Of a stretch of DNA of 64,000 bases, positions 44,929 through 53,553 are shown piece after piece. Source of the DNA: CBDFNC01 sp965249895 (lineage in GTDB: Bacteria > Pseudomonadota > Gammaproteobacteria > Enterobacterales > CBDFNC01); NCBI GenBank assembly GCA_965249895.1, contig CBDFNC010000003.1, positions 682,001 through 746,000 on the forward strand, read 5' to 3'. The notes beneath the pieces are model-generated. The model saw only the letters and a list, made by a program, of their open reading frames with translations, made no database searches and was not told the origin of the DNA. The stretch's first letter is position 1. Every line of letters begins with the position of its first letter. Made by a program: the position numbers and the translations under genes.

Positions 44929-46464
44929 CTAAAGCTTAGCTGCTGTCAAGCTATTACATTCTGCTTTTATTTCGTAAACCTTTAATGATTTAGGCTGAAG
45001 GTAATGGTGCATAGCGCTGATAGCAGCACCGCTCAGCTCAGTAGGGAATAAGCTGACAGCATCATAAGTCAGACCTAGCATCTTCTTTCCGATACCATAT
45101 CCAGTAGGAGTTAACGCTATATCAGACAAGTACCAGCAGCTGTCCACTTTAACCCCTTGATCTGAATGACCCCAGGCCATGGTCTCCTCGTCCCACATAA
45201 CCAAGGTTTTGGTGCTGTCAGTTATGGTGGATGGAGCTTCCTTCAAGGGGATTAATACTTGCGTATGGGGTTGGCTTTTGATCGATATATAGCGATCAAA
45301 CGTCTGTATTCTTCGAGCATTAGTCATGGCATAAATTCGTGAATCCGGATTTTCCTGTGCAAACTTGACTATGGCTTTACTATTAGCGACGAAGTTCCTG
45401 ATAGCTTGCTGTTCCATTCCACTTAAATAGATAGCTCCGAATAAGTATAAGAACATAAATGACAATGCATGGATCCTTTTAAGGTTAGCTAAGAAGTAAC
45501 CGGATAAAATACATAAGGGAGCCATAAAAATGGTCATGTAGTTAACTTGTTTAGGAATTAATCTCAAAGGTGATGTGTCTATTATTAGGAAGGAGAATGT
45601 AGTTAGTAAACCAAGAGCCCAAACAAGTAAGAATACCCTGTCATTACTACTATTTCTATCTATCTTATTAACAAACATCATGAGCAGACCTAACAAAGAA
45701 AGGTAGCCAACTAGCCAAGTGTGCTTGATGTTTAAAAATATGTGGTAAAAATAGTAAAGAGGATTGTCATCCAATATAAGGTGGTGGCGTAGAAGGGTTA
45801 AGATATATAGCATATCGCCGGTTAATAGATAGAAAAATAAAAGGTTAAGTATGACTACAGAAAAAGCTGATAATGGAGTTATTAAGTATATTAATTTTAG
45901 TTTTTTGGTTGCTATCGGTAAAAGTAAAAAAGCAAATGAGTATATTAGTACAACCTCTTTTACCCAAAATACGCAACCTATAGAGACACCAGAAAGAAAG
46001 AAAAAATAAATCTTAGCTTTTTTATGTGCTAGCCAAAATAATACAAAGCTGGCGGTTATAAAAAAAGCCAAAATGCTGTCTGCCATCATTCGTCCAGAAA
46101 AGTGAATGTGTAACGGTAATGCCGCCATAATTAACCCACTTAAGAATGCTACCCTGGATCCAAATAAGAATAGAGAAAAATAGAAAACTAAAGCTACCTC
46201 AGAAATAGAGAACAGCATGGATACTAGATTGGCAGATAACGTATTTTCACCGAAGAAGTAAAGAGATAGGGCAAGTGGAATATTAACGCCGTAACGAGTT
46301 TCTCCTATATAGTCAGACATTCTCCAATCACCATCAACAAGTTTCAGTGCTGCTGAAAGGTAGCTGACTTCATCGCTGCCAAATACGCCGGTATAAAAAG
46401 TACACCTTAAAGCAAGTGCAAAAAGCAACAATGAAATGAAACCGGATCTATGAGTTAATAGCAT
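44929..46464 (-). CDS. GT39-like (ArnT/PMT superfamily) membrane glycosyltransferase
   Basis: A 511-residue protein with about 10-12 membrane helices in the first 380 residues and a soluble C-terminal part. The first periplasmic loop has the acidic motif GVFGSDEVSYLSAAL (Asp-Glu) typical of GT39/GT83 enzymes that use polyprenyl-phosphate sugars. GRMMADSILAFFITASF is another family-like segment. It probably transfers a lipid-phosphate-linked sugar, such as the product of the GT2 at 48677, to a periplasmic acceptor. It lies 34 bases after the RmlA gene. Confidence 0.8.
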   Translation of the reverse strand: MLLTHRSGFISLLLFALALRCTFYTGVFGSDEVSYLSAALKLVDGDWRMSDYIGETRYGVNIPLALSLYFFGENTLSANLVSMLFSISEVALVFYFSLFLFGSRVAFLSGLIMAALPLHIHFSGRMMADSILAFFITASFVLFWLAHKKAKIYFFFLSGVSIGCVFWVKEVVLIYSFAFLLLPIATKKLKLIYLITPLSAFSVVILNLLFFYLLTGDMLYILTLLRHHLILDDNPLYYFYHIFLNIKHTWLVGYLSLLGLLMMFVNKIDRNSSNDRVFLLVWALGLLTTFSFLIIDTSPLRLIPKQVNYMTIFMAPLCILSGYFLANLKRIHALSFMFLYLFGAIYLSGMEQQAIRNFVANSKAIVKFAQENPDSRIYAMTNARRIQTFDRYISIKSQPHTQVLIPLKEAPSTITDSTKTLVMWDEETMAWGHSDQGVKVDSCWYLSDIALTPTGYGIGKKMLGLTYDAVSLFPTELSGAAISAMHHYLQPKSLKVYEIKAECNSLTAAKL

Positions 46465-46498
46465 CGCTATTCCTTTAGCAATTATGGCCTACACTTTC

Positions 46499-47269
46499 TT
46501 AAACAGCTCTTCTTAACGGGTTTTCAACAATCTCATTATTATTGGAATGTAACAGCTTGTTAGCATCATAAAGGGACTCAAATGTTCCAGCGTCGGCCCA
46601 ACGCCCATGAACTAAACTATAGTGAAGTTGCCCAAGCTCCACATAGATATTGTTTACCGATGTTATCTCTAGCTCGCCTCTATGGGATGGTTTTATTTTT
46701 TCTATATGCTTAAATACGTGCTCATCAAACATATAGCACCCCACCACTGCATAGTTACTCTTAGGTGAACTAGGTTTCTCCTCGATTTCCAATATTTGCT
46801 TCTCATCTAGTGCAGCAATACCAAATCGTTCTGGATCTCCAACTTCCTTAAGCAAAACTCGAGCACCACTCTTTTGCTTTCTAAAAGCCTCTATATAAGG
46901 AGAAATTGAATATTCGAAGATATTGTCACCTAGTAGTGCTATTACTTTATTACCACTAGCAAAGGATTTGGCGCCTGCTAATGCATGGGATATCCCTTTT
47001 GCTTTTTCTTGCACCCTATAGGTAAACTCACAGCCAAAGTCATTACCACTGCCCAGTGAGTTCACCACTGACCCCATATGGTGTGTCGAGGTAATTACCA
47101 AGATATCTTTTATCCCGGATAAAACTAGCTGCTTTACTGAATGCCATATCATAGGCTCACGGCCAACTGGTAAGAGGTGTTTATTGGTTATCTCAGTGAG
47201 GGGGTATAAACGAGATCCTAAACCGCCGGCTAATATTACACCTTTAAGATTGTTACTTTTTTGACTCAT
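46499..47269 (-). CDS. rfbA: glucose-1-phosphate thymidylyltransferase-like (RmlA family)
   Basis: A 256-residue nucleotidyltransferase, likely making dTDP-glucose from dTTP and glucose-1-phosphate. It has the signature GVILAGGLGSRLYPLTEITN, the sugar-binding ALLGDNIFE, EIEEKPSSPKSNYAV and VHGRWADAGTFESL. It is of the short (about 250) form lacking the C-terminal extension of RmlA1. Its product would feed the RffA transaminase at 52319 once a 4,6-dehydratase (RmlB) acts; no rmlB is present in this window. Symbol is by family; strict substrate is unproven. Confidence 0.86.
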   Translation of the reverse strand: MSQKSNNLKGVILAGGLGSRLYPLTEITNKHLLPVGREPMIWHSVKQLVLSGIKDILVITSTHHMGSVVNSLGSGNDFGCEFTYRVQEKAKGISHALAGAKSFASGNKVIALLGDNIFEYSISPYIEAFRKQKSGARVLLKEVGDPERFGIAALDEKQILEIEEKPSSPKSNYAVVGCYMFDEHVFKHIEKIKPSHRGELEITSVNNIYVELGQLHYSLVHGRWADAGTFESLYDANKLLHSNNNEIVENPLRRAV

Positions 47270-47755
47270 ATCCCATACATCCGTTTACAGGAGAGGTATA
47301 GTTAAATATAGTTGCTTGTTTGGAATGTGCTAGCCCGAAATTAAATATTACACCTTTCTATAAAGTAAGTTATATAATCTTTCAATTCCTTGTGGCTTCA
47401 TAAAGTTAATATTATCGATTAAGCCATAGAGTCGACAGCTACGAGCTGTTTGTACATTGTAATTAAATAGGTTATCTGTTTAAATGTAGTAATCAATTGC
47501 ATATCCACTCTATGCTTAAAAACAAAAGGTAGTTAATTTTTTATAAATGATAATTGTGCTGGCAATAAGTTGAACGATTATAAGGTTTTATATTGTTAGT
47601 TGAAAAATAGGCGAGTTTTTATAGTTTGGTATTTTAGATCGTAGAATTCGTAGTAAATATCCTTCATATCGATGTATATTGAAATTCGAGCATTATTTTA
47701 CTCATTTAATTTACTAGGAGATCTGAATGTGTCTTATTAGTTTTTAACTAAAAAA
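47270..47755. other. AT-rich intergenic region downstream of a pseudogene
   Basis: 486 bases with no credible ORF on either strand, many stops in all frames. It contains the perfect inverted repeat ACAGCT-ACG-AGCTGT (47435-47449) and TTAGTT-TTT-AACTAA (47737-47751) close to the pseudogene end. It must carry the rfbA promoter. The rest may be decayed sequence. Confidence 0.4.
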
Positions 47756-48653
47756 TTAAAGATAGAAAATAGTTACACCTATACCTGACTTGCCAAATCC
47801 ATTACCGTTAAACAACATACACCTTTGTTGTCCGACATCGAAGATAAAAGCGTATTCCTGCATTACGTTGTCGAAATTTCCTAGATCTACTGATTTTGGA
47901 TGCCATTGAAGCTCATTATCTTTTCTGTGCCAAATTTCGCCACCCAGGGATTCTGCATAACCCATACGATAGTGTTCACCACGGTATGAATGCCACACTC
48001 TGAACAAGCCATGTTCTTTTAGCACCATAGGTTTACAGATGACATATTCGTCCGATGATTTAAAGTCGATGGCAGTTTGTCCCGGTCTCTGCCAATGAAT
48101 AGCAGGTTTTTATCAAGTAGTAATGTTTATAGTTGCCGGAAGGTTGTGGTTGCCAACGCTCGAAGCTGCTGTACCAAGTGGTCCAAAGAGGACCTTGCTT
48201 GGTGACACAGAATGAGCCTGTGTTGATCGGCTCTTCATGGACCCTTTCTAAGATGGGGGCCTCAATTAACCGTTCAAATTTTTGTTTCTCGTGATTAAAT
48301 CCAGCAACACGAATATTGGTTTGAAAACCGCCTCTACTGCCTAATAACCAACCAGTATAATAGAAACGTAAACAGCTCTCAGTTCTGACCATCAAAGGAT
48401 AATACACGCCATTGTCATCAAAGCAACCTGGCCGACCGATATCCAGAATCGGATCTCTGATAATTCCCAATACCTGAGAAGGGTCGCTTTATCGAGTTTG
48501 GCCAGGCCGATTCGGGATATTCCTTGCTGATCCCGGCCCACCATATAGAGGTCGATGGTCTGTTCGTTAACCTCGGTAAAAGTGGAGCCACAATAGACAG
48601 AAACCCACCAGATCTAGGCGTTTGGCTTTATTAGCAAGAAAACTTTCCTCCAT
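47756..48653 (-). pseudogene. frameshifted beta-propeller glycosidase-like (GH43/GH32-type) gene
   Basis: Pieces of one protein are spread over all three minus frames. In order they are MEESFLANKAKRLDLVG (48653 to about 48600), YCGSTFTEVNEQ and on through RIGLAKLDKATLL (about 48595-48480), IIRDPILDIGRPGCFDDNG to NYKHYYLIK (48470 to about 48120), and HWQRPGQTAIDFKSSDEYV to the end at 47756. Frame changes fall near 48598, 48480 and 48110, the last with a likely small deletion. The conserved blocks fit five-bladed propeller glycosidase-like proteins found in surface-glycan loci. It follows the GT2 gene by 23 bases, so it was once the fourth gene of that operon. Confidence 0.85.
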
Positions 48654-48676
48654 GTATTTTCCAGCATTTTCTGTCC

Positions 48677-49663
48677 TTAGATATTCTTTTTGTTTTTGAT
48701 TAAATAGACGGGGCGTTTTTTAACTTCCCAAAATATCACCTCTATATATATCCCTACTATACCGACAAGTATCATTATTATGCCGCCGACAAAAAAGGTA
48801 GATACGATGGAGCTGGTCCAGCCTTGGATTAGGCTATTGAGGAATAATTTCTTTACAATCAGGTAAATACCGTATGAAAAAGAAAAAGTAGAACATAAGG
48901 TGCCTATTAATATGCCAGTTTTAAGTAACCTGGTGGAACTATTAGTAATGCTCTTAAAGGCTAACTCCAGGCGCTTTATCAAGTTGTAACTGCTTTTACC
49001 TTCCTTTCTTTTACTGTGTTGGATTTCGATAAAACCATAATCAAAACCGATATACTGTAATAACCCAAGAAATTGCCGCTGATTTTCTCCTAACGCATTA
49101 ATAGCTTGTACTACTTCTTGTTTCATCCCCACGTAGCTGGCGTTAAAGGAAAACTCACTATTGTTGCTGAGAAATCCAAATACCTTGTAAAAAAGGGCCG
49201 AAGTAAATTGAGTGAGTCGATTATTGGTCCCTCTCACTGTGGAACGGCCAAATACAAGGTCTTTACCATTTTTTATTGCGGTGACAAAATCTGGAATATG
49301 TTCGGGTCTGTCCTGCAAATCACAATCCATTACAAAGGTAATATTGCCAAGGGCATGAGCCAGGCCTGCAGAGATGGCATAGTGTTGCCCATAGTTACGG
49401 CTTAGGTTAATCCCTTTAATATGTTGATCTTTGTTACACAATACTTCTATGACCGTCCAGGAGTTCTTAGGGCAAGCATCATTTACCAGAATGATTTCAT
49501 AACTCCAGCTATTGGCTTGCATCGTATTATTAATTCGCTGACACAATTCGTGTAAGCTTTTTGGGGCACCATAAACCGGGATGACGACAGAGATATCATA
49601 TTGCTGTTGGCGTTCAAGGGTAAGCGCTACGGTTTCTTTTGAAGCTAGTTCTACTCTGTCCAT
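48677..49663 (-). CDS. GT2 polyprenyl-phosphate glycosyltransferase with two C-terminal membrane helices (ArnC/GtrB-like)
   Basis: A 328-residue enzyme. The GT-A domain starts about residue 22 with DISVVIPVYGAPKSL, then EIILVNDACPKNSW, GINLSRNYGQHYAISAGLAHA and the metal-binding VMDCDLQDRPEHI. Two membrane helices follow (about 245-270 and 283-308). ArnC- and GtrB-type enzymes place a sugar on undecaprenyl phosphate, fitting the nearby GtrA flippase and GT39. GGGGG lies before the ATG. It overlaps the amidohydrolase gene by 13 bases. Confidence 0.9.
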   Translation of the reverse strand: MDRVELASKETVALTLERQQQYDISVVIPVYGAPKSLHELCQRINNTMQANSWSYEIILVNDACPKNSWTVIEVLCNKDQHIKGINLSRNYGQHYAISAGLAHALGNITFVMDCDLQDRPEHIPDFVTAIKNGKDLVFGRSTVRGTNNRLTQFTSALFYKVFGFLSNNSEFSFNASYVGMKQEVVQAINALGENQRQFLGLLQYIGFDYGFIEIQHSKRKEGKSSYNLIKRLELAFKSITNSSTRLLKTGILIGTLCSTFSFSYGIYLIVKKLFLNSLIQGWTSSIVSTFFVGGIIMILVGIVGIYIEVIFWEVKKRPVYLIKNKKNI

Positions 49664-50454
49664 TTTACCCCCAGAAAACGTTCCAGGTTGAGATGTGCAA
49701 TATTCGTGAGTTTTTCCAGTGGCAGCTGCTGCCCGAAGTGAATAAACCTTTGTCTTAGTTCAGCAGGTTGATATTCGGGGAAATCTGTGCCGATACAGAT
49801 ACGCCTATCGAAATGTTGAAACAAAAAGCGTATATCCTGATCCAATGAACTGCCAGGGTATTTCATTATGGTGAGTGAAAGATCCAATATTAAATTGGGA
49901 TTAAATCTGACCAGCTCTGCATACCTCAGTAGATTAATGTCGCCACCATGAACCAAGACTATTTGTACATTAGGTGCTTGCTTAATGGCCTTAACTAAGG
50001 AGTAAAAAGGGTCTGAAGTTGGGTACTCGGCAATGGAACCATGCATATAAGTGCAATAAAATACCTTGAGTCCCAGTTTACTAGCCTGGAAGAAAGTTTC
50101 GCTGATCGCTTCAAAATCATTAGTCAGTTTGCTGAATCTTGGATGCAGTTTTATAGCCTGATAACCCAATAGGGCGATTTCGGCCAACTGAGACTTGACG
50201 CTGTCGCCATCCTGGGGTGAAAAGCCGGCAACGGGATAAAGGTTCGGATAACGGCGACAAGCGGATAGGAATGCCCTGTGTTGATATCCTTCCAAATTGG
50301 CCATCCCTATTGCACACGCACCGATATAATTGGCTTGGGTCAGCTGTTGCAGTAATGTTTTAAAACTGGCGTTCGCATTCTGGTCGAGCCACTTTCCGCT
50401 AAGACTTGGATGTGCCAGTGAATCCAAGATCGGTATGCTGATTAGTTCGCTCAT
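49651..50454 (-). CDS. amidohydrolase-superfamily (TIM-barrel) protein
   Basis: A 267-residue metal-dependent hydrolase-like protein. Visible motifs: PILDSLAHPSL, where the usual HxH is reduced to one His; AIKLHPRFSKL; VQIVLVHGGDINLL; and CIGTDFPEY with the catalytic Asp. Absence of one N-terminal metal His leaves the metal site in doubt. The ATG overlaps the stop of the ATP-grasp gene (ATGA), and its 3' end overlaps the GT2 gene, so the three are made together. Substrate unknown; a small-molecule or sugar amide/lactone is plausible. Confidence 0.78.
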   Translation of the reverse strand: MSELISIPILDSLAHPSLSGKWLDQNANASFKTLLQQLTQANYIGACAIGMANLEGYQHRAFLSACRRYPNLYPVAGFSPQDGDSVKSQLAEIALLGYQAIKLHPRFSKLTNDFEAISETFFQASKLGLKVFYCTYMHGSIAEYPTSDPFYSLVKAIKQAPNVQIVLVHGGDINLLRYAELVRFNPNLILDLSLTIMKYPGSSLDQDIRFLFQHFDRRICIGTDFPEYQPAELRQRFIHFGQQLPLEKLTNIAHLNLERFLGVKWTE

Positions 50455-51656
50455 GCGCTTTCCTTTTGCACGCGAATTTCAATTTCATTTTTAGCCATTT
50501 CTACCCTGGCCAGGGCGGCCTTGGGGTCTGCAGCGGTACAAATAATGTGCCCTAGGCGTCCGCTGGCGTCTTTTAGCTCACAAACCTGATCCCCCTGACT
50601 GACGTAGAGCGACATAGATTTCAGCCCCAGAGAGCACAAACATCTTTCCATTCCCTGTAAAGAAGTAATTTGTCCGGTAGGGGCGGTTATAAACCCTACG
50701 GCAGCACCTTTATTGTGTTTTATTTCTATATCGGGGGATTGGCCAAGAGCCAGCTGTATGCTGGCTTTAACCATATCTACTCCGGTTGAGTAGGGCACCA
50801 GGTGGGAGGTAATAAAGCCACCGCCTAATCTGGCGCCTATTTCGATAACCTTAGGACCTTGAGGTGTGAGTTTTATTTCCGTATGGCTAGGACTCCAATC
50901 TATACCGATGGCATGAATAGCTTTCCGGGTTATTTGCTCAAGCTGGCTGGACTGCTCTTTATCCAGCTGGGTAGGCTGGCTATGTCCTAATTCTACAAAA
51001 TGGGGCGGGCCACTGGTTAATTTATCGGTAATGGCGACTATCTTCGTTATTCCATTAAATGTCATGGCCTCCACAGAAAACTCGGGACCTGGCACAAATT
51101 CTTCGATCAGCACACCTGCTGCTCGGGTTGATTTTAGCGCATGATTAAATGCGGTGGATATTTGCTGACCAGTGGCACAGGCACTGAGTTGGGTTACCCC
51201 CCGGCCGCCATGGCTCATCACAGGTTTAACAATTTTTTCACCGGGGGTATTCGCACAGCTACTCTTTGCCTGGCTTAGGTTATATACGGCGACAGATCTA
51301 GGTATTGGTACGTCAGCCTTTGCTAACAATTCTCGCATCACTCTTTTATTAGTGGCTCCTTCCGCTGTTAGCGGGTTTAGCCCAGACAAATCTAAAACTT
51401 GGCAAAGTGCGGCTATTGTTGGGATCGGGTATTCAGAGGCCAGGCTTAAAACTGCATGGATAGCGTGCCGCCGGGCTATGGCCAGACACTTGTCTATTTT
51501 GCCCAGGTCAAAAGTGTAGCTAAAGTCTGCAAGGGCAAGGCCTGGAGCCTTGGGGTCGGGATCGATAGCGATCACCCGCAAGCCCATAGATTTGGCGGTT
51601 TGGATGGCGGGCAGTTGCATCTGACCTGCACCCAAGATTAGGAGAGTAGATTTCAC
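50451..51656 (-). CDS. ATP-grasp ligase
   Basis: A 401-residue ATP-grasp protein. It opens with a Rossmann-like pre-ATP domain (LLILGAGQMQLPAIQTAKSM, IAIDPDPKAPG), followed by the ATP-binding part GEKIVKPVMSHGGRGVTQL, VLIEEFVPGPEFSVEAM and the metal-binding KVIEIGARLGGGFITSHLV. It joins a carboxylate, through an acyl-phosphate, to an amine or similar nucleophile. In a sugar locus it may add an amino acid to a 4-amino sugar, but that is inference. GTG start with AAGGA six bases upstream. Divergent from gtrA-rffA. Confidence 0.87.
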   Translation of the reverse strand: MKSTLLILGAGQMQLPAIQTAKSMGLRVIAIDPDPKAPGLALADFSYTFDLGKIDKCLAIARRHAIHAVLSLASEYPIPTIAALCQVLDLSGLNPLTAEGATNKRVMRELLAKADVPIPRSVAVYNLSQAKSSCANTPGEKIVKPVMSHGGRGVTQLSACATGQQISTAFNHALKSTRAAGVLIEEFVPGPEFSVEAMTFNGITKIVAITDKLTSGPPHFVELGHSQPTQLDKEQSSQLEQITRKAIHAIGIDWSPSHTEIKLTPQGPKVIEIGARLGGGFITSHLVPYSTGVDMVKASIQLALGQSPDIEIKHNKGAAVGFITAPTGQITSLQGMERCLCSLGLKSMSLYVSQGDQVCELKDASGRLGHIICTAADPKAALARVEMAKNEIEIRVQKESA

Positions 51657-51682
51657 GCGCCTTCCTTATTGCACTGTATAAA

Positions 51683-51697
51683 ACACATCCGGTGTGT
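51683..51697. promoter_or_regulatory. inverted repeat between divergent ATP-grasp and GtrA genes
   Basis: ACACA-TCCGG-TGTGT, a near-perfect 15-base dyad, 27 bases upstream of the ATP-grasp GTG and about 210 before the GtrA ATG. It is a candidate operator for coordinated control of the two divergent operons. No binding protein can be named. Confidence 0.3.
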
Positions 51698-51905
51698 CTA
51701 GAAAACTACGGTGATAATTTAAAGGTAGAAGTGTGATCTATATCCGTCAAAACAATTGGCAGCTTCGAGAAAATCCATTTTGGTAAAAAAAACAACATCA
51801 CCTATATTCAAGAAATAGTCCCAATCGGTAGGGAAGCCGTATGCGACAGGGAACACCAAAAATCACCACCAGCAGTTTTCTGCTATTTTTCAAAGGTCTC
51901 CAGTT

Positions 51906-52298
51906 ATGCTGATCGGTGTGGAAACCTATTGGCAATTGCTGCGTTACGCCACTGTGGGTCTGCTTTCAAATTTGGCACTGTACGGTCTTTATCTGGCGTT
52001 TACCTATTTGGGTTTAGGGCCAAAATTCACAATGACCCTGCTGTATTTCACCGGGGTACTGCAAACCTATTTTTTTAATAAATCCTGGACCTTTAAAGAG
52101 CCCTGCCGCCCTGGCTTTCCTTTTCTCCGCTATGCGTCGGCTTATCTTTTTGGATATTGCATTAACTGGATGGCGCTATTTTTTTGTGTGGACCGGCTGG
52201 GTTGGCCGCATCAGGTGGTGCAGGGAGTAATGATTATTATTCTTGCCTTGTTACTGTTTCTGCTACAAAAATTTTGGGTGTTCAACCAGCCTGGCTAA
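51906..52298 (+). CDS. GtrA-family membrane protein
   Basis: A 130-residue protein with four membrane helices and the GtrA signatures LLRYATVGLLSNLALYGLYL, YFFNKSWTF and QKFWVF. GtrA proteins are thought to flip polyprenyl-phosphate sugars and work with a GtrB-type GT2 such as the one encoded at 48677. AAGG lies about ten bases before the ATG. rffA follows after 20 bases on the same strand. Confidence 0.9.
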   Translation: MLIGVETYWQLLRYATVGLLSNLALYGLYLAFTYLGLGPKFTMTLLYFTGVLQTYFFNKSWTFKEPCRPGFPFLRYASAYLFGYCINWMALFFCVDRLGWPHQVVQGVMIIILALLLFLLQKFWVFNQPG

Positions 52299-52318
52299 CT
52301 TATTTCGAGGGACTGAAT

Positions 52319-53488
52319 ATGCCTTATAAAGTGGTCTTTAATAAACCTTACCTGGAAGGAAAAGAGCTTAAGTATGTGGCGCAGACTGTGCTCTATGGAC
52401 AAAAATGCGGGGATGGTTTATTCGCAAAAAGGTGCGAAGAGTTAATGGAAACCCGTTTTAAAGCAAGTAAGGTCTTGTTAACGACGTCGTGCACATCGGC
52501 TCTGGAAATGGCGGCTATGTTGTGTGGTATCGAAGCGGGTGATGAAGTGATTATGCCATCTTATACCTTTGTTTCTACAGCGAATGCTTTTTGCCTAAGA
52601 GGTGCGATTCCCAAATTCGTGGATATTCGCCACGATACCTTGAATATGGATGAAAACCTGATAGAGGCGGCGATTACGGAAAAAACCAAAGCGATAGTGC
52701 CGGTGCACTATGCTGGGGTGGGTTGTGAAATGGATAAGATCACAGCAATAGCGAAGAAATATGACCTTCAGGTAATTGAGGATGCGGCTCAGGGAGTGAA
52801 TGCCAAGTACAAGGGAAAGAACCTGGGCACATTCGGTAATTTGGGTTCATTTAGCTTCCATGAAACAAAAAACATTATCTGCGGAGAAGGGGGGGCATTG
52901 GTTGTTAACGATCCTAAGTTTATCGAACCGGCCGAAATCATCAGAGAAAAGGGCACCAATCGCAGTCAGTTTTTTCGGGGGCAGGTCGATAAGTATACCT
53001 GGGTCGATCTTGGCTCTTCTTATGTTCCTTCGGAGATACTCACCAGCTTTCTTTATGCGCAATTGGAGAGCATGGATAGTATTACCCGAATGCGGAAGCG
53101 AGTTTATCAATCCTATTTTGAAAAACTAGCACCGCTGCAGGACGAGGGTTTGCTTACGTTACCCGAAATTCCGGACGAATGTGAGTCCAATTATCATATG
53201 TTTTATATTCGGGTGACGGATTTTGCGACCCGGACGAAGTTATTAAAACACTTGAAGGAGCAGGGGGTGATGGCGGTATTTCATTATGTACCTTTGCATG
53301 ATTCTCCAATGGGTGAGAAGTATGGCTATCGGAAAGGAATGCTGCCGGAAACGGAAAAATCCAGTGTAACTCTGGTTCGATTACCTTTCTATAATGAGTT
53401 GGAAGAAGTTGATATCTGTATGGTTTGTGACGAAATATATAGTTACTTCTCCGTTTCACAGGGCCTACGTATGGTTAGATCTGGCTAA
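52319..53488 (+). CDS. rffA: dTDP-4-amino-4,6-dideoxygalactose transaminase (RffA/WecE)
   Basis: A 389-residue PLP aminotransferase very close to enterobacterial WecE by recall of that sequence. Shared blocks include EVIMPSYTFVSTANAF, IVPVHYAGVGCEMD, IEDAAQGV, FSFHETKN with PLP Lys184, and EIIREKGTNRSQFFRGQVDKYTW. It makes dTDP-Fuc4N from dTDP-4-keto-6-deoxyglucose and glutamate. ATG 52319 with GAGG about eight bases upstream is the start; the frame is open further upstream but runs inside gtrA. A strong hairpin follows at 53503-53528. Confidence 0.95.
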   Translation: MPYKVVFNKPYLEGKELKYVAQTVLYGQKCGDGLFAKRCEELMETRFKASKVLLTTSCTSALEMAAMLCGIEAGDEVIMPSYTFVSTANAFCLRGAIPKFVDIRHDTLNMDENLIEAAITEKTKAIVPVHYAGVGCEMDKITAIAKKYDLQVIEDAAQGVNAKYKGKNLGTFGNLGSFSFHETKNIICGEGGALVVNDPKFIEPAEIIREKGTNRSQFFRGQVDKYTWVDLGSSYVPSEILTSFLYAQLESMDSITRMRKRVYQSYFEKLAPLQDEGLLTLPEIPDECESNYHMFYIRVTDFATRTKLLKHLKEQGVMAVFHYVPLHDSPMGEKYGYRKGMLPETEKSSVTLVRLPFYNELEEVDICMVCDEIYSYFSVSQGLRMVRSG

Positions 53489-53502
53489 TCCATTGGTGCA
53501 AA

Positions 53503-53528
53503 AAAAGAGCGGCTAGTACCGCTCTTTT
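53503..53528. terminator. bidirectional rho-independent terminator
   Basis: A 10-bp perfect stem AAAAGAGCGG / CCGCTCTTTT with the loop CTAGTA. It has a T run on the plus strand, and a longer T run on the minus strand from the A tract at 53500-53506. It lies between the convergent rffA and carboxylase genes, 14 bases after the rffA stop, and would end both transcripts. Confidence 0.9.
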
Positions 53529-53553
53529 GCTTTCAACTACTAACTAAATATTG

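Noticed and set aside
47270..47755. Insertion sequence remnant in the AT-rich gap
   Set aside because: No transposase pieces, long terminal repeats or target duplications could be seen.
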